A DNA stretch of 64,000 nt from an uncultured Marinobacter sp. (GTDB lineage: Bacteria > Pseudomonadota > Gammaproteobacteria > Pseudomonadales > Oleiphilaceae). A program made the translations under genes and the position numbers. Location of the stretch: NCBI RefSeq assembly GCF_947488835.1, contig NZ_CANLBK010000003.1, forward strand, positions 424,109-488,108. Direction: 5' to 3'. The stretch's first letter is position 1. The number at the start of each line of letters is the position of its first letter. This document shows positions 60,258 to 64,000 of this stretch, one piece after another. Under the pieces are notes generated by a model that saw only the letters and a program-made list of their open reading frames with translations, made no database searches and was not told the origin of the DNA.

Positions 60258-60338
60258 CCAATCGCTTAAGTACGTTCCCGGCCCGAGGGCCGTCCACCGG
60301 ATGCCCTTGTCAGGGCACCGCTTAGCTTCGCGTTAGTC
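60252..60338 (+). other. attC site of cassette 3
   Basis: R'' TGCTAAC (60252-60258) and R' GTTAGTC (60332-60338). Identical to attC 1 up to the crossover point, then the first bases of cassette 4. Confidence 0.9.
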
Positions 60339-60342
60339 CAAT

Positions 60343-60798
60343 ATGGCTTCATATATGAGATTGATTGTTTACGCTTTCCTGATGCTTCTCGCGATAGTTT
60401 TTGATGCTGTTCAAATTATCAACTATTGGGGAACAAACTATATATTGCTCTTCTCGAGCATTTTTGTGCTTCTCATTACGCTTTTCTTAGCGTTGTTGCA
60501 CTTGTTTAACGAGGAAGACTGGCAGCTTCGATGGGCGCTTTTTTACACGATCCCTGCGGGACTGCTTTTGGTTGGCAGTTTGTCTGGCCACTTTGGTTTT
60601 CAAAACCAGATATTGGTGACTGTCGGGCAAAAGCCAATGCCAAGCTTGATACCGGGAACTCCGTCCGACTATGAAGGAGCCGTCATCAGTCATTTTGTAT
60701 CGATGACATTTCCCTTTTTGGCACGAGGACTATCTGCCGCCATTGAGCTTGCCCTGGAGATGATTGGGCTAACAAATCGTTGTAATGGACGGCTCTGA
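60343..60798 (+). CDS. Cassette 4: hypothetical membrane protein
   Basis: A 151-residue protein with about four helices (LIVYAFLMLLAIVFDAVQII, YILLFSSIFVLLITLFLALLHLF, LRWALFYTIPAGLLLVGSL, and a last helix from VSMTFPFLARGL). The final 10 residues or so are encoded by the attC itself, since the stop lies at 60796-60798 inside the site. An internal ATG four codons downstream is possible. Family not recognised. Confidence 0.7.
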   Translation: MASYMRLIVYAFLMLLAIVFDAVQIINYWGTNYILLFSSIFVLLITLFLALLHLFNEEDWQLRWALFYTIPAGLLLVGSLSGHFGFQNQILVTVGQKPMPSLIPGTPSDYEGAVISHFVSMTFPFLARGLSAAIELALEMIGLTNRCNGRL

Positions 60799-60826
60799 CG
60801 AGCCGCCACTAAACTCAGCGTTATGC
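60767..60826 (+). other. attC site of cassette 4 (short type)
   Basis: R'' GGCTAAC (60767-60773) and R' GTTATGC (60820-60826) around GGACGGCTCTGACGAGCCGCC. At 60 bases it is the shortest site in the array, close to the classic class 1 integron type. R'' differs by one base from the complement of the cassette's start (GTTAGTC). Confidence 0.85.
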
Positions 60827-60842
60827 ATACAGGAGTAAGATT

Positions 60843-61205
60843 TTGGTGAGTCGTAAATCTTTTCTTTTAGCACTTTTTATTATCGCCTTGCCCTCTCATT
60901 CATGGGCTGATGGAAATGAACTGCTTCAGCGGTGCGTTGAAACACAGCGTGCTTTAGATGGTGGACAATTAGGATCATCTTTTGATGCAGGGTTCTGTAT
61001 GGGAACCGTAGCGGCAGTTCGTGACACCATGTCGATTATGAGTGTTGGTAATAAGGATTTAAAGATGTGCTTCCCAGAACAGATGTCTAACGGACAAGCG
61101 GTACGGGTAGTAGTTCAGTATTTGAAAAACAATCCCAAAATCCTACATAGAAGTGGGACTTTATTGGTTATGAGTGCATACGTTTCGGCATATTCGTGCG
61201 ACTAA
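60843..61205 (+). CDS. Cassette 5: Rap1a/Tai-family periplasmic immunity-like protein
   Basis: A 120-residue exported protein with signal peptide (KSFLLALFIIALPSHSWA) and a mature domain with four or five Cys, NELLQRCVETQ, FDAGFCMGTVAAVRD, MCFPEQMSNGQAVRVVVQYLKNNPKILHRSG. The pattern matches the Rap1a/Tai family, whose known members neutralise type VI secretion effectors in the periplasm. AGGAG lies 7 bases before TTG 60843 and 10 before GTG 60846; either may start. The link to type VI immunity is by family only; no effector is adjacent. Confidence 0.75.
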   Translation: MVSRKSFLLALFIIALPSHSWADGNELLQRCVETQRALDGGQLGSSFDAGFCMGTVAAVRDTMSIMSVGNKDLKMCFPEQMSNGQAVRVVVQYLKNNPKILHRSGTLLVMSAYVSAYSCD

Positions 61206-61206
61206 T

Positions 61207-61307
61207 GCATAACAAACCGCAGCAGTACGCGGCCGATGGCCGCCGGACGCCCTTTACGTGGCTCCTTCGTCGCCACTCCAAGGTCGCCGCTGTGCTCAGC
61301 GTTAAAT
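61207..61307 (+). other. attC site of cassette 5
   Basis: R'' GCATAAC (61207-61213) and R' GTTAAAT (61301-61307). The 101-base body, with CGCGGCCGATGGCCGCCGG and TGGCTCCTTCGTCGCCA, is nearly the same as attC of cassette 9. Confidence 0.9.
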
Positions 61308-61316
61308 CTAAAGACT

Positions 61317-61853
61317 ATGAACCAAGAAGATCGACGCAAATTTTATGAAAGGCTCTACTTCCACGAGTTGGAAGTACGCGACAAAGTCGAAAATCGGCTC
61401 AAGCTTCCGTTCTCGATTTTCGCTATCGTCTTTACTCTAGCGGTTTTCTTATTCAATGAGGTTTTGATCAAGAAAAGCGTCACAGTCGATGCCTTTTTCT
61501 GGACAGTTTACCTTGGGGCTCTTTTGGCGCTGGTATTGGCTGTCGGCTTTTTCATCGTTTCATGGTACGGCTACACATATAAAATGCTGCCTACAGCCTC
61601 AGATGTTGAAGCTTACTATGGGCAAATACTTGCGGACTATCAGAAGGTAAGCCCACACAAAGCGAGGGCCTGGGCCAAAGAAGCGTTCGACGATTATCTG
61701 ATGGAAACGTTTAAAATCTATGCGACCCACAATACGAGCAATAATGACCGGAAAGCATTTTATCTGCACCGTTGCGTCACTGCGCTCATTATTTCCTTTA
61801 TGCTCATCTGTGTTGCATTCTATCCCTATTACAACTCATTGACCGCAATCTGA
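61317..61853 (+). CDS. Cassette 6: membrane protein with cytosolic helical domain
   Basis: A 178-residue protein: an N-terminal amphipathic helix (RRKFYERLYFHELEVRDKVENRL), a membrane hairpin (FSIFAIVFTLAVFLFNEVLI; AFFWTVYLGALLALVLAVGFFI), a cytosolic helical stretch (about 95-150) and a C-terminal helix. ATG 61317 is chosen; upstream reading would lie in attC 5. The layout recalls SLATT-like membrane effectors by shape only. A small proline-rich ORF follows in the same cassette, 10 bases after the stop. Confidence 0.75.
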   Translation: MNQEDRRKFYERLYFHELEVRDKVENRLKLPFSIFAIVFTLAVFLFNEVLIKKSVTVDAFFWTVYLGALLALVLAVGFFIVSWYGYTYKMLPTASDVEAYYGQILADYQKVSPHKARAWAKEAFDDYLMETFKIYATHNTSNNDRKAFYLHRCVTALIISFMLICVAFYPYYNSLTAI

Positions 61854-61863
61854 GAGTTCAATT

Positions 61864-61950
61864 ATGTCAACAAGCAGGCCTGCGCCGCCTCCACCGCCGC
61901 CGCCCAGAGATGTAAAAGGTGAGCCACCTAGGCCACCTAAACCTCGGTGA
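61864..61950 (+). CDS. Cassette 6: 28-residue proline-rich peptide
   Basis: ATG at 61864 opens a 28-codon frame with six consecutive prolines (RPAPPPPPPRD) and a second proline cluster (EPPRPPKPR), ending TGA at 61948-61950. It lies 10 bases after the membrane protein gene and its stop touches the attC R'' site, so the whole cassette is used by two ORFs. The bias for CC- third positions fits a coding proline run. No family can be assigned at this length; a binding partner of the membrane protein is a guess. Confidence 0.55.
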   Translation: MSTSRPAPPPPPPPRDVKGEPPRPPKPR

Positions 61951-62027
61951 TTTAACAATACACGGCACTCGGACGCCCTTGTCTACGCTTCGCTCCGTCA
62001 AGGGCGCCGGTGCGCTCAGCGTTATGT
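61950..62027 (+). other. attC site of cassette 6
   Basis: R'' ATTTAAC (61950-61956) fits RYYYAAC exactly and mirrors the cassette's start GTTAAAT; R' is GTTATGT (62021-62027). Length 78 bases, with GGACGCCCTTG and CAAGGGCGCC arms. Confidence 0.9.
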
Positions 62028-62043
62028 GTAAGGGAAGCCGAAC

Positions 62044-62340
62044 ATGGAAGATATAGGCGCAGGCCTACTTGGCTGGCTAATGAGATTAATGGGTTTAGCT
62101 GCAAGATCGATGGTTTGGCTAATTGTAGCGGCCTGGGAATATCTCATAGTGAACTTGGCTTGGTATTTTGGTTGGCCTATTTGTCGAGTTTTGAGCATTG
62201 GGAAGTTCCCTCGAACGGATATTGGCAATGGTGATAGCGCCTCACTCGTGGAGGCAGTTTTGGTTTGCGTGGCAGGTGTAGCGGTGCCGTTCACCGTTGC
62301 TGTGCTTCTCGCGCCGTGGGAGAACTTTGGTGCGTCGTGA
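62044..62340 (+). CDS. Cassette 7: hypothetical membrane protein
   Basis: A 98-residue protein with two helical spans (AARSMVWLIVAAWEYLIVNLAWYFGW; AVLVCVAGVAVPFTVAVLLAP) and a short charged loop. AGGGAAG precedes the ATG. Family not recognised. Confidence 0.65.
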   Translation: MEDIGAGLLGWLMRLMGLAARSMVWLIVAAWEYLIVNLAWYFGWPICRVLSIGKFPRTDIGNGDSASLVEAVLVCVAGVAVPFTVAVLLAPWENFGAS

Positions 62341-62349
62341 AGCCCTCCC

Positions 62350-62436
62350 ACATAACAAGTCGCTTAAGTCTGTTCCCGGCCTGTCGGCCGTCCACCGGAC
62401 GCCCTTGTCAGGGCGCCGCTTAGCTTTGCGTTATGT
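62350..62436 (+). other. attC site of cassette 7
   Basis: R'' ACATAAC (62350-62356) and R' GTTATGT (62430-62436); 87 bases with the same body type as attC 1 and 3 (TTCCCGGCC to GGGCGCCGCTTAGC). Confidence 0.9.
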
Positions 62437-62469
62437 GTATTTCATCCACAGGCCCAGGAGGGGATCCTG

Positions 62470-62871
62470 ATGACTGACTATTCCGGCTCTTGCCTGTGCG
62501 GCACCGTGAGTTTTGAGGTAAAGGGAGACTTCGATAGCTTTTACCTGTGTCATTGTCAGCAGTGCCAAAAAGATACGGGTTCGGCTCATGCGGCAAATCT
62601 ATTCTCACAGTCAGCTAAATTGGTTTGGCGGTCGGGTGCAGATACTGTGACGTCCTTTACGCTTCCAGGTACTCGTCATAACAAAAGTTTTTGTAAGTTG
62701 TGTGGCTCAGCATTGCCGAGCACTCAGACTGCAGGTTTGCTCGTTGTTCCCGCAGGGTGCTTGGACACTGAGATATCTATGGCGCCAACAGCGCACATCT
62801 TTTCGTCCAGCAAGCCGGACTGGGATGCGGAGTATGGGGAAGTGCCAGAGTTCGAGGGACTGCCAGATTGA
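62470..62871 (+). CDS. Cassette 8: GFA (glutathione-dependent formaldehyde-activating)/CENP-V-like zinc protein
   Basis: The 133-residue protein has the GFA/CENP-V zinc pattern: CLCGTVSFEV, FYLCHCQQCQKDTGS and FCKLCGSALPS. The founding member catalyses adduct formation of glutathione and formaldehyde, though for most relatives the reaction is unknown. GGAGGGGATC precedes the ATG. Genes of this family are often carried as integron cassettes. Confidence 0.85.
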   Translation: MTDYSGSCLCGTVSFEVKGDFDSFYLCHCQQCQKDTGSAHAANLFSQSAKLVWRSGADTVTSFTLPGTRHNKSFCKLCGSALPSTQTAGLLVVPAGCLDTEISMAPTAHIFSSSKPDWDAEYGEVPEFEGLPD

Positions 62872-62880
62872 GCTACCATC

Positions 62881-62950
62881 ACATAACCAGTGGCTGTTGG
62901 CGGACGCACCTACGCTGCGCTCCGGTACGCCGCAAAGCCAAGCGTTATGC
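62881..62950 (+). other. attC site of cassette 8
   Basis: R'' ACATAAC (62881-62887) and R' GTTATGC (62944-62950); 70 bases, centred on ACGCTGCGCTCCGGTACG. Confidence 0.88.
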
Positions 62951-62956
62951 AGGATT

Positions 62957-63295
62957 ATGAACTGGTCAATTGCTAAAAAGTTATCAGGTGGAGCTCTGAC
63001 ACTTATCGGTTTGGCGGTGGTGGCAGATATCATGATCGCAGTATTCATCGGGCATGGTCCAATGGCGGCTGAATCTGCTGGTTGCTACGTTACCGATGCA
63101 ATGGTCGTTGGCTTTCACTGCCAGGGGTTTTGGGTATCTGGCATTGTATCGGCATGGCTTAACCTACCAACGTGGGCGATCTATGGGCTAATTTTTGCGC
63201 CCTACAGCTTTAAAGCGGCATTGCTGGCTGTTTTAGTGTGGTTGCCAGTGGCAGTTTTTATCGTGGCGTCTCGCAAGGTGGCTCAGCATGCATAA
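62957..63295 (+). CDS. Cassette 9: hypothetical membrane protein
   Basis: A 112-residue protein with three helices (LSGGALTLIGLAVVADIMIAVFI, VSGIVSAWLNLPTWAIYGLIFA, ALLAVLVWLPVAVFIVA). A loop has two cysteines (GCYVTDAMVVGFHCQGF). ATG 62957 is chosen since earlier reading enters attC 8 and cassette 8. The last codons overlap the attC R'' site. Family not recognised. Confidence 0.65.
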   Translation: MNWSIAKKLSGGALTLIGLAVVADIMIAVFIGHGPMAAESAGCYVTDAMVVGFHCQGFWVSGIVSAWLNLPTWAIYGLIFAPYSFKAALLAVLVWLPVAVFIVASRKVAQHA

Positions 63296-63391
63296 CAAGG
63301 CGCAGCAGTTCGCGGCCGATGGCCGCCGGACGCCCTTTACGTGGCTCCTTCGTCGCCACTCCAAGGTCGCCGCTGTGCTTCGGCGTTAGCA
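63290..63391 (+). other. attC site of cassette 9
   Basis: R'' GCATAAC (63290-63296) and R' GTTAGCA (63385-63391); 102 bases, nearly identical in body to attC 5. Confidence 0.9.
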
Positions 63392-63411
63392 TCTTAGGGA
63401 GAACATAGTCT

Positions 63412-63825
63412 GTGCGCCAGAGGTATAGATTAGGAGACATTGTCAAAATACAACTCGACCAGAGTAAGTTTACTTACGGTCAGCTTTTGAATGATGCTTC
63501 AATCGGAGTCCTTAATATTGTCTCTGTCTCCGAAGTTGAAATTGAAAAACTGGAAGGTCTAGACAAAGTCTTTTACTCTGGGGTTTTTGATACATCAATA
63601 GCAAACAAAGAGTGGCCTGTAGTGGGTAATATTCTATTCGAAAAAGAAGAAGACTCTTGGGCACCACCGGAATATATACAAGATATCATTAACCCCAATA
63701 AATACAGTATTTACTACAGAGGTGAAATGAGTCCAGCAACAAAAGAACAAGTAATTGGTCTCGAAAAGCAGGTAATGCGAAAACCGAGTGAGCTTATAGA
63801 TGTGCTCAATAATCTATTCAAATAA
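63412..63825 (+). CDS. Cassette 10: Imm26-like immunity protein
   Basis: A 137-residue cytosolic protein with the Imm26 pattern: RYRLGDIVKIQLDQSKFTYGQLLND, a valine-rich central sheet, KEWPVVGNI and a closing SIYYRGE. Imm26 proteins neutralise polymorphic-toxin nucleases. The gene is clearly AT-richer than the others in the array. GTG 63412 is used. The match is by eye and moderate. Confidence 0.6.
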   Translation: MRQRYRLGDIVKIQLDQSKFTYGQLLNDASIGVLNIVSVSEVEIEKLEGLDKVFYSGVFDTSIANKEWPVVGNILFEKEEDSWAPPEYIQDIINPNKYSIYYRGEMSPATKEQVIGLEKQVMRKPSELIDVLNNLFK

Positions 63826-63827
63826 AA

Positions 63828-63932
63828 TGCTAACAAGTGGCTCAATCAGGATTGGCAACACTTGTCACCTTTTGTGCAAAAAGACGCACAAAAACCGCCA
63901 AGTATTACCAACCTATTAGCCAGGCGTTGAGG
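63828..63932 (+). other. attC site of cassette 10
   Basis: R'' TGCTAAC (63828-63834) mirrors the cassette's start GTTAGCA; R' is GTTGAGG (63926-63932). The 105-base body is AT-richer and unlike the other sites, with TTTTGTGCAAAAAGACGCACAAAA forming the tip; it recalls long VCR-type sites. The next cassette begins at 63927, and its 74 visible bases hold no complete gene. Confidence 0.8.
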
Positions 63933-64000
63933 CTGTAGAAAAACCCCAAAACAGGTCGTTTTTGGTAGCATTGAGCAAACAGACAAGGAGTCGTCGGAAT

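Larger units (their letters stand above)
57743..64000. mobile_element. Chromosomal integron: intI, attI and at least ten gene cassettes
   Basis: The region consists of an integron integrase on the minus strand, an attI junction at 58909 and consecutive cassettes, each with one or two ORFs followed by an attC site. For nine of the ten complete cassettes the R'' seven-mer is the exact reverse complement of that cassette's own first bases, the signature of true cassettes; the tenth (60333-60820) differs at one base. Cassettes: 58910-59415, 59416-59826, 59827-60332, 60333-60820, 60821-61301, 61302-62021, 62022-62430, 62431-62944, 62945-63385, 63386-63926, and the start of another at 63927. All ORFs run in the plus direction. 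The array continues off the right edge. Confidence 0.93.

Noticed and set aside
62010..62234. Alternative plus-strand frame overlapping cassette 7.
   Set aside because: It starts inside attC 6 and runs in a different frame from the ORF that has a good ribosome site at 62044.

Overview
The window reads as a chromosomal segment of a marine gammaproteobacterium close to Marinobacter. This is inferred from gene order (rnpA-yidD-yidC-mnmE; mnmG-rsmG-parA-parB-atpIBEFHAGDC-glmU-glmS), moderate GC, NhaB, a PEP-CTERM protein and overall protein character; no database search was possible. The left edge cuts rnpA, so dnaA/rpmH and the usual origin probably lie just outside.

Layout. 1-3.7 kb: membrane-protein biogenesis and tRNA modification (rnpA end, yidD, yidC, mnmE). 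3.8-17.2 kb: a block that separates mnmE from mnmG, holding an aldehyde dehydrogenase, a YchJ-like SEC-C protein, a TonB-dependent receptor, a periplasmic solute-binding protein, a long acyl-CoA dehydrogenase, a DUF3833-type lipoprotein, an RND pump (adaptor plus transporter) and an LplT-like MFS transporter. 17.2-17.6 kb: a non-coding, DnaA-box-bearing stretch. 17.6-32.6 kb: mnmG, rsmG, parA, parB, the nine-gene ATP synthase operon with a clear sigma70 promoter and an internal terminator-like hairpin, glmU and glmS.

32.7-46 kb is accessory. It holds a PEP-CTERM exported protein, then a polymorphic toxin of about 2560 residues (signal peptide, vWA domain, six Ig-like repeats, long YD/RHS barrel, RHS core, C-terminal GIY-YIG nuclease). 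An overlapping presumed immunity gene follows, then a decayed piece of RHS core and seven small genes that look like orphan immunity or associated genes. 46-53.4 kb: an amidase-KipI-KipA operon, a CobW-family GTPase, NhaB, a second solute-binding protein and a DUF3047 protein.

53.4-57.7 kb: class Ia ribonucleotide reductase nrdAB behind a cobalamin riboswitch, with two possible NrdR boxes at the promoter. 57.7-64 kb: a chromosomal integron: intI on the minus strand with a perfect LexA-type box in its promoter region, an attI junction, ten complete gene cassettes with recognisable attC sites and the start of an eleventh. One 506-bp cassette is present twice with no difference seen. Cassettes include a Rap1a/Tai-like and an Imm26-like immunity protein, a GFA-family enzyme, several small membrane proteins, and a two-ORF cassette with a 28-residue proline-rich peptide.

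The most unusual parts are the secreted vWA-Ig-RHS-GIY-YIG toxin with its immunity island, the SOS-controlled integron with a duplicated cassette and immunity-type cassettes, and the layered control of nrdAB.
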